The notes beneath the pieces were generated by a model that was not told the DNA's origin, did no database searches, and saw only the letters and a program-made list of their open reading frames with translations. This document shows positions 10,386 to 21,619 of a stretch of 64,000 nucleotides of DNA, one piece after another; position 1 is the stretch's first letter; each line of letters begins with the position of its first letter. A program made the translations under genes and the position numbers. Origin of the DNA: Bemisia tabaci (Eukaryota; Arthropoda; Insecta; Hemiptera; Aleyrodidae); the NCBI RefSeq assembly GCF_918797505.1, contig NC_092793.1, positions 992,001 to 1,056,000 on the forward strand, written 5' to 3'.

Positions 10386-12192
10386 TCAATCTGGTAAACA
10401 ATGTTGAGGACGTTTGATTGCCTTGTTTAAATTTCTAGGGTCTAGGCAGAGGCGAAATTGCTTATTCTTTTTAATGGCGAGAACCATTGAATTACACCAG
10501 GGGGTGTGATGTCTTACTCTATCTATAATTTTACGTTCAATTAACTCGTTAAGGTGTTTCTTTAACTCAGATCTTATTTTTAACGGTACTCTCCTCGGTG
10601 GATCATTAATTGGCTTAACATTTGGATCAGTCTCAAGATGAATCTTGGTGTCTTCGACACACCCTATGCCATTAAAAGAGGATTTGTGCTTTTTAACTAG
10701 TTTCTGCCAATCGCTAGATTTACTTTCAACACAATGTACCATGTTGATGAGACCCATTTGATCTGATAATTCAAGGCCAATCAAAGTCGGACATGAAAAA
10801 TTGACAACATGAAATTTGGATTTAAAACATTTTTCCGTAGAATTAAAGTGTAAAATAGACTCACCCATAACCTCTAACTTCTCCTTAGTTAAGGTGTTTA
10901 GGTGATCTTTGGTTGGTTGTATGTCGTTAGAATTTAAATTTAATTTACAAAAATTATGGTAAGAGATCAAATTTGTTTCTGCTCCTGTGTCGATTCGAGC
11001 TTTCACAGGGATGCCATTAACATAGATATTTGTGAACCATTTATTGTAACGAGCTTTTGGTTTATTAACCATGCCGATAAATAGATCATTATCACTTTCA
11101 TCACAATCACTATTTATTTGGATATTTTTGTTAGATTTTGATTTACACAAACGTGAGAAATGTCCGACTAAATCACAATTATGACATCGCACATCTTGTG
11201 CAGGACACTTAAAACGATGGAATTGATTTCCACAGTTTTCACACACGGTTATGGTCTTTGTCGGACGACGAGGATCAGGACTACGGTATCTTGTGTTTCC
11301 ATGGTAGCGTGTTCTGTATGGTGATCTTGAATGTCTGCTAGAAGTCGGTGAGCTGCGGAACGATCTTTGACGGGATGATGATCTTTGGCGAGATGATGAT
11401 CTGCGATGTGAAGACGATGAGCGGTTGCGTGATGTTGATCTGTGTCGGGATGTTGATCTGTGACGTGAAATCCCTCGAGATGATGATGATGACGATCTAT
11501 GACGGTGATGGTTTGGTCTTCCATGATCGTGATACGTTGTTGGTTTGTTAGGGTAGTTTGTGTGGCTTAATGCATTAACTACTCTGCTCAGCATTTCAGA
11601 CCTGTCTTTTGCTAACTGGAGTTTTTGTGCCAGACTGAAGATTTTGTCCAGCGATGTTTCATCTGACTTGATCAATTCTGCTTTAATATGTTGATTTTCT
11701 GCATTAAGATTACCGATGAAAAGATCCTTAGTGATGGAATCTTTAAGGTCTTTAAATTGACAATTTATGCTAAGATTCTTGAGAGAGGTCAAGAAATCTT
11801 CAAGCGTTTCACCGTGTTTTTGTTTTCGGTTGAATAATGTTAGCCTTTCAACCGTCACATTAACTTTAGGTGAAAAATGAGATTCGAACTTAGTGACGAG
11901 TTGGTCATGTTTAATTTTTTCCACATCTGCATCAAAAGACTTGAAAATGTTAAAAGCTTGTTTGCCCATACACTTTATTAGGAGAGCATTTGTACGTGCA
12001 TCTTCAGCTTGATCGAGATCAGCTGCTAAAAGGAAGATTTTGAACTCTGACTTCCAAACAGCAGATCCATTGAGCAGATAGGTCACCTTTAAAGATCATA
12101 GGTGAACAAGAAGTTAGTTCTAAGTTGGATTTAGAACTGTTACGTTGCGTGTAACTAGTAGAAGAATGAGAAGCATGATCTTCGTTAGACAT
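10386..12192 (-). pseudogene. gypsy-1 Gag, protease and start of RT
   Basis: One long frame (12086-10386) encodes Gag, protease and the first RT motif. Gag has a retroviral-type capsid region (RKQKHGETLEDFLTSLKNL). Next comes an Arg/Ser-rich block of roughly 80 residues, then two zinc knuckles, the second a canonical CX2CX4HX4C. Protease follows with ARIDTGAETNLIS. RT starts with NDPPRRVPLKIR and FRLCLDPRNLNKAI before a stop. A better start codon, ATG at 12192, opens a frame that shifts near 12080 into the main one, so the Gag N-terminus is also broken. Gag and pol seem to share one frame in this family. Confidence 0.88.
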
Positions 12193-12423
12193 TTTGACGT
12201 TGATGCTTTCGGAAAGGTAAAGAACAGTTTAATGTCCAGTTATATAGGTGGACTGAACAAAGACGTTGGAAATTTAAAGGATTTGCTAGACGTGATTTGA
12301 CTACCTTTTGGATGTATCTGAAGATGTAGACAGACGCAATTGACGAAGGGCATCAATGACCAGAAGTAGACAAAAACAGACGTGGATGAGACGAAATGGT
12401 TTGACGTAGACGAACCAGGCTTG

Positions 12424-12512
12424 TTTGACGTGACGGATCTGGACTTGACCATAGACTTGACGTGACGGACTTGGACTAGGCCATAGACTTGACGTGACGG
12501 ACTTGGACTCGA
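12424..12512. repeat. Short tandem repeats in the gypsy-1 leader
   Basis: The phrase TTGACGTGACGGA(C/T)(C/T)TGGAC occurs three times in succession with a period of about 32 bp between the 5' LTR and gag. Similar GAC-rich words continue at 17430-17900 beyond the inserted TIR element, so the leader as a whole is built of short repeats. Confidence 0.65.
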
Positions 12513-13310
12513 CAGACTCAGATTGGACGCAGTGACATGACGGAGACTAGCAAACTGCCCAAGTAGCATGGATTGCAATTTCATTGCAATGGATTGTGAG
12601 TTGATTGCAATTTTTGCTTGTTGCCTATACGTTCATTTGAAGGCGCTTAAAAAGTTGCAATTTTATTGCAATAAGTTTGCAAGAAATGTAGATTATGCTT
12701 GTTGCCTAACCTTCTTTTTCAAGGCACTATAAAGACTGCAATTTCGGTGCAATCATGTTGTAACAAATTCACGCCATGTGCCTGGCATCCAATTCTCTAG
12801 TTGTTTTAAAGTTTTTTCGACTTAAATGTCTCACCTAACCCATATAGCCCAACATATTTTGAAAATATTGTCACCTTTATCAAAATATTTTCATGGCAAT
12901 ATTGTAATTAAGATATTTTCAAAATGTTTTTAAAACATTTTAAAGGAATATTTTGAAAATGTTTACAAAAAATATTTTTAAAATAATTCAAAAATATTGC
13001 CTGTAAACATGCATATTAAAAATATTCCTTATGAAAGTTTTGAAAATATTTTTAAGTTCTCAAGTTAGTATGTGGTGTAATTTACACCGGTGTAAATTTA
13101 GTGTGAGTACCTATTACGTGATATCGAAAAAAAAATCAGACAAAAAAAATATGAAAAAAATAAATAACACGAAAAAAAATAAATAATAGGCAAAAGAAAG
13201 AAGCCTGAGAAAAACGGCGTTAATCAAATCTATGATGAATGTTGAGCCACGCACTGACGCAATGCATGCGATAACAGCCTTAACAGGCGTGATTTCAACC
13301 CTGCTCATCA

Positions 13311-16300
13311 CCCTTGCAGCAAAAGGTGCTAGTTCTAATTTCGTCCAGAGGCCCGTTGGAACCTTTGCTTTTTGAATTCTTGCGTTAGAAGTCTTTTTGC
13401 ATGTTTTTAGTCACCTAAAACTAGAAGGTAAGCGGGTGTTGACCCAAGTCGACCCTCGCTCAACCTTTCCGAGAAAACGGGTCCTTGCGAAGGGTTCGCT
13501 GGTTCCGATGCGGTCCGCCTTATTGTTCCGCGAGGATCGTATATTGACAGGAGTCAGGTAGTCAATAACTTCTCTCTCTCTCTTTCCAACCGAAGGAGGT
13601 AGTCACAGTAAGTGGATAAACGGTCACATCTGTATGTTCTTTTGTTTCTGCCACAGTTGAAGGCTACCCTAAAGTCCATTTTGAGGGGCCAAGGTGAGGA
13701 ATGAAACATCATTTGTGGATGTTGTTCTGTATCTCCAAATATTGAAGGCAACCTTTGAGTTTTTGAGATTTTCTTTCGTAATATGTGGATCCTCTCATCA
13801 CTCAAAGATGGTTATTGTACATACTGACAGGCGTGTAGTTGTTTTTTGAGCATACTATTGATTTAATCGATGATTTTCCTTCGCATAGGTATGTTACAAA
13901 CAAAATATTGATTTAATTTAGAATTTTTCTTCAGTGCTCTTCCGAGTAAAATGTTGAAATCGAATTAAAATTTCCGAATGATAAATGGATCAAATCGGAT
14001 ATGCCACTCAAAACTCCTGAAAACCAAATTTCCTGTCATTCTAATCCTAAACACCTACTTAGATTATTTTTTTCTATCTGCAGTAGCAATTTCTTTGTAC
14101 AGTGCAATCTATTCAGAACAACAAAATAATGTGCCAAAATGGCATAATAAACCAAAAAAACCTATCAAACCGGAATTTGAAGATGACACTGAAAATGAAA
14201 TATGAAGATTATCGTTGAGTAATCATTAAGTCTAGATTTCGGTGGACAACTTTCCCTTGACCCAACTAGCATTTCTCAACGGAAAAATCGCTATATATTG
14301 CGATTTTATCAATCCCAGATTAATTGGACTTCATTTTGCAATTTGGAACTATAATTTCTAGTCCGGTTTAAAAACAACGTATGTGCCATTGGTTTCCTTA
14401 TGCACATAAGTGTTTTTTCAAATGAGCCAGAGTTTATAGTTCCAAATTGCAAAATGCAGTCCAATTGCAGACAAGAATGAAGATGCAAGATAGAATAACT
14501 TTAATATAAACCGAGTGTTGCGGGCTCTGTGGCCGCTGAGCGGCACAACCCCCAGTAAGCGCTTCCCGCTTTCAAGCGGCACATCCTGCGTCCTGCTTCA
14601 CTAAAAGTAGTCGCATGAGAGGAATGAATATGAGGAAAAAAAGTAGAAAAAACGAATTATATCAATTACGCGATGAGCACTCTCAATGGCACATGTACAT
14701 GGTGTTTCGGAAAAGTATTCAACTGACCGTGTTGAATTTCGCAAATAAAACCTCACGGAAGTGACGGTTCTTCATTTTTCACTGCCACTAAAAATATTAG
14801 ACAGACTTTCAGTTCCCAAAATCCTGAAGTGCTATTTGAAGAACCGAACATGAGAACAAGAATAGTTCATAATCGTATTCAAATTCCTTCAACATGTGAC
14901 AACTCTGCGAAGGGCTTGTTCGAGGAGGACGATATTTTCCGGAAACAAAAAGAGTGGACCGCGTGGTCGCGCACCCCCATTCATTCCGAAGGGTTGGAGA
15001 GACGATCAGACGGCGAGACGCGAGACGGGAGGAAGGAGAAAGGCGAAAGGATGGCCGCGGTGCCCAAGGACACTTTCACGCGGAGTTTGGGAATATGCGG
15101 CCAGCCAAGGCCGGCTTCCAGTCAGCTGATAATCGAGTTGTCTTAACTCTGGGTATAAAGGGACTCTAGTTGTAACATTCACTACACCGGCTCGACTTGA
15201 ACCCAAGGCCCAAGGTCAAACTCGGACTCTGTCTAAGAAGGCCGCAGCCTGTGTAGGTACCATAAACCTGTCAAAGCGGCGCAACAAGCGGATGACATGG
15301 GTTCTTCCGCCCTCTGGCCTATCAGCAACCCTCGATACCGAGATCCTGCCCTATTGTCTCTCACCTACCTAAATCTGACCCTCAGAATTTAAAGATAGCA
15401 AGAATACAATTTTTTTCATTATTCCACAAACCTTATTACAGTTTACATTTTTGGATTCACGGTGAAATTTTGAGCAAAATGGAGGTCAAACTAATGAAAA
15501 TACATGATTCTACGGTACACTAGGCTCCATATCACTACTGCTGCATTTACAACTCGTTGAATGCTATTTCCGTTACATATCAACATATTACGAAGAAATT
15601 TAGTTCATTGTAATATACTTTTTTAGCAAAATGTAAATTTACTAAGAAAGTTGAAATCGAACGCGAACTGAGAAATTTCATCGAGTTTTTTTGGAGCTCC
15701 ATTTGGTCGAGAAGAGAGGGAGAAAAGGGTGACTAATTGAGAATGAGATCTTTTGGGACCGCCTTTAGACTGCCAGCTGCACGGCCCATGACGGCCCACG
15801 CTTTGACAAGATTTTCTCGAGTCTCAAAACATGATTCTCCGACCAGATAGTTTAGTGGCGTCCAAACGCGTCGAGTTAACGCTCTTATTGTATCTTCATC
15901 TACTTTGCAAAAAGCCGACAAAAACCTCACTTCTGCCGCGCTAAGGAAAAATGCCGTTTGAGCCTACAGGCGTTGCCATATTTTCTTCAATAACTAAGGA
16001 ATTCACTGGAAAATTCTGGATATTTTTGTTCCAATTTTTCAGACAATTTTGTTCCCAATTTAATCTTAAATATCGGAAAATTTTGAGGAAAAATACGCGT
16101 AACTTTCTTCAAAAATACATGTTTTATTTGGGGAAATTCGGCAACTTTCGAATGTTTATACGGCGTTTTTCCTTAGCACCGCGCGCAGACTTGAAGGCAT
16201 AGTTTTGAAATTCACTAGGGGAGGCATCCAAGCGCCCTCATTGTTACTGCGTGGGAGTTCAGTCAAAACAGTTCGCAAAAAGCCGAAAATCGCCTCATTT

Positions 16301-17084
16301 TAAAGGCAGTGTTTCTTGAAAAACACGACTTACTCTTGTGAGTTGCTCATATTCGGATTCAGATTATTTTTCTGCGTTAATTGATGAATAGAAACCTTAT
16401 GTTACAATTCGATCCGGGAATCCCCTCCCCTCTTTCCTTGTTCCTTTCCTGGACTATGAGGAGTCCCACCGGGACCAACGTCTGGTGCCTCCACTCCTAA
16501 AACCCCCATTTTCTCCACGCTCACTTTTCGTATTTTTACTTTTAGTCAGTATATGCTCATCGAACCTTCCAGTTGGTCATAGTTGATCTTTTCCACTCTT
16601 CATTTTAGTTTTCAACTGTTTGACCCTTCTGGTAACAAAGTGTGTCGAATAAAATCTTGACGTAACTTGCCTGCAAGTTCTGCAACCATCAAAGCAGCGA
16701 CCAAACTAATTCTGATGGATTGAAATGTCGACTCGACTCCCCTGAAAAATCTGCAACCCACGGTTTTTCAACACATCTGTGGTGTCAGCGAGAGAAGGAT
16801 GGAATGATACATTCTTCATTCCTCTTGAGCCCCCAGTTAATGAAGCGAGACGACCTTTTTTCGACCGCCTACTGTGATCCTTGTTTTCGAGTTCGCCTCC
16901 ACTCACTCCGATTCTACCTGCCTATAAGCAGGTAGATTTTCGAAAGGCCTCCTTCCAACATTATCCTCCTAATTAGCCTTCTTTTAGCTCAGAAAGTAGC
17001 CTGCTAATAGTATTGGAACCTTCCAATGTTCACCGGCGAATAGCCTGCTATTAGGTCAGATAGTAGCACCTTTTGCTGCAAGGG
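13311..17084. mobile_element. TIR element C (3.77 kb, CATCA duplication)
   Basis: The perfect 21-bp terminal inverted repeat begins CCCTTGCAGCAAAAGGTGCT. The 5-bp duplication CATCA occurs at 13306-13310 and 17085-17089. The related element B supplies the empty site: its text runs straight through CACCATCAGCTCC. The interior is non-coding apart from short frames without recognisable domains (for example at 14829-15146 and 15951-16202). It contains a smaller palindromic MITE at about 14320-14470. The superfamily is unknown. Confidence 0.85.
14262..14475. mobile_element. MITE remnants inside element C
   Basis: Two things adjoin here. At 14262 the word CCCAACTAGCATTTCTCAACG is followed by ATCGCTATATATTGCGAT, a terminus that recurs in inverted form at 40212-40241. 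At 14325-14356 and 14429-14464, arms containing TTTTGCAATTTGGAACTATA form an imperfect inverted repeat, a short MITE of about 145 bp. Confidence 0.6.
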
Positions 17085-17089
17085 CATCA

Positions 17090-17160
17090 GCTCCCTGTAG
17101 CTCAGTGGATGAGTGCTCCGCTATGACATACGCGGGTCGGGTTCAAGCCCACTCAAGGGC
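17090..17160 (+). ncRNA. tRNA-like Pol III promoter segment in element A
   Basis: The text TAGCTCAGTGGATGAGTGC matches a tRNA D-arm/A-box and GGGTTCAAGCCC matches the T-arm/B-box. An anticodon-like stem CCGC...GCGG lies between them with an oversized loop. The acceptor stem is poor, so this is a tRNA-derived promoter (as in SINEs) and not a working tRNA gene. The same position in element B (32925-32996) has a homologous segment. Confidence 0.65.
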
Positions 17161-17992
17161 GTCCGGTATTTTATGCTGCTAAACGTCGTAGGACATTAGG
17201 TAAGCATGGGTTCGAATTATTATAATTTCCCCGGAAAATTTAGGGGTTGAAATTTAAAGGTCGTCAATATTGAAATTTCTTTGCAAAAAAAAATTGCAAC
17301 TTTTTTACAATGAGGGGGTCAGATGTTGTAAAATAATTGCAATTTTCTTGCAAGAAAGTTGAAATCATCTGGAAATTTTATTTCATTTAAATTGCAATTT
17401 TTTCGTTGCAAAATGCTACTTGGGTGATACTAGACTGTGACTTTGATTGGACAGACAAGACGGATTGACATGGTTTGACAAGTAGATTAACTTGCCTTCA
17501 TGACGGTGATAGAAGAGACGCAGAACTGGAGTCGATAAATCGAGACACTTGACGATACATTTGAGGTTGACGATTAACTTAAAACACCAAATTTGGCTTG
17601 TGTGTTACGTTACAAACGATGAAATAAGACGAACGAAAACGAGACGACGTAAATCCATTTTTAAGATGGTTGGAATCTGGACATTTCGTTAGGACTTAGG
17701 TTAAGGACAAAGGACTGATGACTAGGATATATGACAAAGGATGCCGGTACAGAATCATAGGATAGAAATTTGCTTCGTAGGAATCAGACAGTACGGATTA
17801 TAAAATCAAAGGATAAAACGATTAAAATGGATTTAATAGACTTACATTCTATGACTGAACACGACTACACGAGGACCTTTAGGCCACACATGATGACACG
17901 ACGCGATTGACCCGGATCGCGACCGCGAGAGATGAAAAAATATGTTGATTAGACTAAAACATGGGTAAAAAGACTTTGGACAAAGATGTTCA

Positions 17993-18004
17993 CACCTGAC
18001 ACCA
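17993..18004 (-). promoter_or_regulatory. gypsy-1 primer binding site
   Basis: Directly inside the 5' LTR the minus strand reads TGGTGTCAGGTG, beginning with the TGG expected to pair with a tRNA CCA end. The match to the common tRNA-Leu 3' end (CCTGACACCA) suggests leucine tRNA as primer; this assignment is inference. Confidence 0.65.
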
Positions 18005-18148
18005 TGTTATGTTGGTTGGAAACCGATGAAAGGAAGAACGACACGAGTTAGGAGGACGCCATGACCGAAGTGTATTGAGGGGGCGGCCGCTTCCACAGAG
18101 CCTGGGCGGCTAGGCGCACATAGTTGCCATATTGACATGCTACTAACA
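18005..18148 (-). repeat. gypsy-1 5' LTR (144 bp)
   Basis: Matches the 4151-4291 copy except for three additional bases in GGCGGCC. Followed by the AGACC duplication at 18149-18153. Confidence 0.93.
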
Positions 18149-18153
18149 AGACC

Positions 18154-18202
18154 CACAAAGCTGGAATGCCATAGACCTATAGTGAGCTCAATAAATAGCC
18201 CT
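18154..18202 (+). pseudogene. Penelope-like RT, middle fragment
   Basis: Immediately right of the gypsy-1 duplication the bases read KTHKAGMP and, one frame over, RPIVSSINSPFYN. This is the conserved P.THK.G.P.RPIVS..NSP.Y motif of Penelope-like RT. It continues the gene interrupted at 4150 and is itself cut by a LINE fragment from about 18203. Confidence 0.78.
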
Positions 18203-19075
18203 TTTTATAATATTTTTATTTATTTTTATTTTTATTTATTCTTTTGCTTTTTGCACATATGGCTTCACAAAAACGTCATTTTCTAAACAAAGGTACTGAT
18301 AGGTATAAACATATTTACATACAAATCGTCTTAAATTCATTCATTGACATTCAAAAATTCATTGATTGAGTACAGGCATTTTGCAATTAAATGCCTTGTG
18401 GCCAGCTTACCGAATGTTGGTCTATATATACTTTCCTGTATAATATTTGGCAATTTATCAAAGAATTTCCATGCATTTGTGAGGTATGCGTCGTTCTTTG
18501 ATAAACTGCTAAATTGGTGATATCTTGTGCCATACCCATGTGTCTCTGCCTTATCTTCCTTCAGTCTTTTAGCCAGTAATTTTAAGTGACTCATAATTAT
18601 TTTGGCCGGTAATGTTAATATCTCATTTTTTATGAAGTGTTCTCGGCATGATGTGTCTTGCTTCAGTTCTTTCAGAATGGTTCTGATTGATTTTTTTTGG
18701 AGAATAAAGATTTTCTCTATCTGTTTATTACTCGCGCATGACCAAGTATTGATACAGTAATTTATATGAGACTCGATTTATGCGTGATAGGCTAGTAGAA
18801 GAAGTTTTTTATCGCAGAATTTACTTAACATCCTCAGGACAAAAATTGACGAAGCTATTTTAGATCTAATTTTGTCACAATGCATTTCAAAGTTTAATTT
18901 ATTATCAAGGTAGAGTCCAAGATATTTTAGATGAATTTTTAGATGAATTTTAGAAGATATTTTTATATGTATGTCCAAATATTTTGACAATATATCGGAA
19001 AAAGTAGTAGGTAAAACTGGCCGTATTGTCAAAAATTTGTATGAATTTATAGAATTTCTGAGAGCCAAATTCTTC
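18203..19075 (-). mobile_element. Non-LTR retrotransposon fragment (jockey/CR1-like RT C-terminus)
   Basis: Minus-strand frames 19068-18778 and 18594-18337 encode KYLGLYLDNKLNFEMHC, SSIFVLRMLSKFC and, after a break, NYCI and LTLPAKII motifs. These form the C-terminal RT and post-RT region of jockey/CR1-type LINEs. The plus-strand run of T and ATTTTT units at 18205-18245 is the 3' tail of this minus-strand copy. The 5' truncation at about 19075 abuts resumed Penelope sequence, consistent with target-primed insertion of a short copy. Confidence 0.82.
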
Positions 19076-19378
19076 CTGATGACTTCGTTCTAGCATCGTT
19101 TGATGTCGAATCAATGTACACAAATATTTCCATAAAGTTAGCTTTGAAGGTTATCACGGAAAAATGACCACTAATTGCCCCACATAAAACCTTACCCAAA
19201 GAGGAATTCCTAGAGGGTATTAGGGCATGTTTAGACTCAACAATTTTTAAGTTTGGAGAAGATTGCTACAAACAGATTAAAGGACTAGCGATGGGTGGAC
19301 CGGTGAGTGCCAGTGTTGCCAACTTGGTTATCGAATATTTTTGAGAAAAAATGTTTCAAGTTTTTCCGTATAGAATGT
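19076..19378 (+). pseudogene. Penelope-like RT, palm fragment
   Basis: Encodes LASFDVESMYTNI, then after a stop FKFGEDCYKQIKGLAMGGPVSASVANL. These are the SFDV.SLYTN and Q..G.AMGSP.S...ANL motifs that define Penelope-like RT. The catalytic DD region expected further on is missing; the sequence changes at 19378 to a mariner-like terminus (GGCTGTCCAAAAAGTATACC). An in-frame stop after VITEK confirms decay. Confidence 0.82.
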
Positions 19379-19560
19379 TATTTTACATAGGCTGTCCAAA
19401 AAGTATACCGAGACTGGTTCTATGACTCAAAAACCAAGATAGCTAGAGGCTTGATCTTGGTCTCATTTGAATGATCAACTCAATATCCATCGATTGAAAT
19501 CAAAATCAAAACTTTCGGTCAAGTATTTCAAAAGTTACGACCAGGGATTTAGAGCTGAGG
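19379..19560 (+). mobile_element. Possible truncated mariner-type end
   Basis: The bases after TA at 19387 read GGCTGTCCAAAAAGTATACC, which resembles the ends of Tc1/mariner elements. No matching inverted end is found nearby, so only a terminus is supported. Confidence 0.35.
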
Positions 19561-20210
19561 TTTGAGGGAGCATCATAAACGGAGCCGCATCGGCGCGCGA
19601 GGCGGAGGCCCGGCGCGGACTTTCATGCCGCTTCGATCAGTGCGCCGGGGGAGCGCATATGCCGTTGAGGCGGCTTCACCTGGTGAAGCCGACTCCCGGC
19701 TCCTTTTCTGATGCTGCATCAGTTTTGATGCTGAGTCCAGCATCAAAATTAGCGGCTTCAATTAGCAGACGCGTCGGACGCCAGCGCCCCGGCGTGGGCC
19801 ACCGCGCCAATGGGAAACGTAAACAAAGGGGTGTTCCGCGAATTCATCGCCGAGTCCGAGGGTCGCGGTCTTCTGGGACAGCCCCGTCGGTAATTAAGCT
19901 GGGTGGCGGGTCCGAAAATTGAGGCCGTATCGGGCCGCAAGCCGACGGTCCGGCCTCAGAGGCTGAGGCCCATGTTGGTCCCTGAGCCAGCATCAAACCT
20001 CAGCATCAGCGCTTGAGGCTGGCTCGGTCGGCTCTCCAGCATCGGGCTTCAATGCCCGAAGCCGGCGGCCGGCAGGTTGAGCGCATCAGGCTCGGAGCCG
20101 TATGCCCGAACGGCCGCTACCTGGGCATACGGCATTGATGCTGAAGCTACGAGTCGATGCTGTACAGCATAACCTCATGAGGCGCCTCAAATGCCTGGTT
20201 ACGACACTGT
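19561..20210. repeat. GC-rich island of overlapping palindromes
   Basis: About 650 bp of very GC-rich DNA in AT-rich surroundings. It is built from repeats of GATGCTG/CAGCATC, GAGGC/GCCTC and GAAGCC/GGCTTC in both orientations, with perfect palindromes such as GCTTCACCTGGTGAAGC. The open frames it contains (87, 62 and 60 codons) overlap on both strands and show no domain. The word-array architecture matches the subterminal zones of the TIR elements elsewhere in the window. Confidence 0.6.
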
Positions 20211-20481
20211 TTGTAAGAAAAATATCTGGACCCCCTACCGTTTTTTATGACTATTCTCTCCTGCCGGGAACACTCTCTAAATTATTAATGATCAGTGCAC
20301 GGTTCTTTTGCAACTAATCATGGCAAAACCAAATTGATTTGGAAACACTGTCAAGCCGTCGTCGTCCGACTACGGGTATAAGGGTTCAAAGTCCACGGGG
20401 AAAGAATCAACCGTCGGTCAGCCACCCCTAAAAAACCCGGGAAATTTTCGGCAGTTGTTGACAGTTCACAGTTCGTGCGTG

Positions 20482-20614
20482 GTCTACGCTGCAGATAGTG
20501 AGTGATTTTGTTTCTGTGTTCGAAATTTTTGATACCATCATGGAAAGAGATAAAGCAGTGGTATCAAAAATTTCGAACACAGAAACAAAATCACTTACTA
20601 TCTGCAGCGTAGAC
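20482..20614. repeat. Perfect-stem hairpin, 56-bp arms
   Basis: Arms 20482-20537 and 20559-20614 pair over 56 bp with a single mismatch (GAG versus AAG) around a 21-nt loop. The outer ends read GTCTACGCTGCAG. A transcript would form a long double-stranded RNA. It directly precedes the G-run tandem repeats. Confidence 0.88.
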
Positions 20615-20619
20615 CCCCT

Positions 20620-21022
20620 AAAAATTGAGTTACAAAATTTATTTTTGGACTTACAAAACGTTACAAAACACTTACGAAACATTGGCGTTATCGGAATTTA
20701 TCGATCGCCAAGTGGGGGGGGGGGGGGGCTGACCCCAAAATTTTGGGAAGCCGTATCCCCCCTAAAAATTGAGTTACAAAATTTTCTTTTGGACTTACAA
20801 AACGTTACAAGACACTTACAAAACGTTGACGTTGTCAGAATTTATCGATCGCGAAGTGGGGGGGATACCATTTCTCCAGCCCCCCCAAAATGAAGTTATC
20901 CATTGGAACCATTTGGAGTGACTTACAAATTTTTTTTTGACTTACAAAACGTTACAAAACACTTACAAAACGATGGCATATTTTTCATATTTTTTTGTGG
21001 AAGTGGGGGGGGGGGGGGGGCT
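20620..21022 (+). repeat. Tandem repeats (about 140 bp, three units) with G-runs
   Basis: Three units starting near 20620, 20760 and 20905 share GACTTACAAAACGTTACAA, CACTTAC(A/G)AAACG and an AAGTGGGGGGG end. The G-runs grow to 12-17 G. Protein-length frames across this zone follow the repeat and are not genes. Confidence 0.8.
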
Positions 21023-21619
21023 GGTGAAATGGACCTTCCGGTCCTTCCCCATTTTCATGGCCCGGGTGCGGCCGGTCGGCCTTCGTTCTCCGATTTTTAG
21101 TTTCTCTGTCCTCCACAGGCACCTTTTCCGGAGTACAAAAACTTGATGTGCTACATACAGGTATATTCGCTGATGTCAATATTAGCTGCCACCAAGCCAA
21201 AGAGACAGGCGCTGCTAGTTTGTCAAAAATATAATGGGTCAAACTTCTGAGTCCGTTAAGTCTAAGCGCGCCGATCGCTATAATCCAATCAGCAGTATGA
21301 GGAGTTCAATTTGAGTTGAAAACGATGTTGTTCTAATAAACCCTCTCTTATTGTTTTGGCGCATACTTATTATTAAATAATATGATGAGGAGCTTCAAAA
21401 TTGTTTGTCGCACGAACTTCCACCGAATCCACTCTCGCTATTTACCGCAGCAGATGGCATGCTTAAAGTCACTACGTCCACATTACACCGTGTCATGGCT
21501 CCCTCATTGGCCCCTGTTTCACCCACTCGTCAATCTCTTCACAACTCTGCATTTCATTGCATGGCCATTGACCGAACATTCAGCGTCTTGTGGATCATCT
21601 ACGTCATCTTCTTCTTCCA

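Larger units (their letters stand above)
12558..17424. mobile_element. TIR element A (CCCAAGTAGCAT ends), with an inner insertion
   Basis: Starts CCCAAGTAGCAT and ends ATGCTACTTGGG, flanked by TG on both sides. Removing the inner element at 13311-17084 leaves about 1.1 kb. The subterminal zones are arrays of the palindromic word TTGCAAT/ATTGCAA. The centre holds an A-rich stretch, a conserved block ending in AACAGCCTTAACAGGCGTGA and a tRNA-like segment. This centre is shared with the element at 32565-33442 although the arms are unrelated. Near 12839 the word CCCATATAGCCCAACA followed by AAAATATT repeats looks like a further truncated relative. No coding capacity. Confidence 0.82.
4151..18148 (-). 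mobile_element. Ty3/gypsy LTR retrotransposon (gypsy-1), nested host of three insertions
   Basis: A full-length gypsy element read on the minus strand, from the 5' LTR at 18005-18148 to the 3' LTR at 4151-4291. The target duplication is AGACC (4146-4150 and 18149-18153). The order gag, protease, RT, RNase H, integrase is that of Ty3/gypsy, and no env-like frame follows integrase. The LTRs differ only by a 3-bp indel (GGC), so the insertion is recent. Subtracting the three insertions (5413-6714, 7809-9875, 12558-17424) leaves about 5.8 kb of element. Frameshifts and stops in pol show the copy is inactive. It lies inside a Penelope-like RT gene. Confidence 0.93.

Noticed and set aside
17090..17160. 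A functional tRNA gene
   Set aside because: A- and B-boxes are good but the acceptor stem does not pair and the anticodon loop is too large; the same block sits in another transposon.
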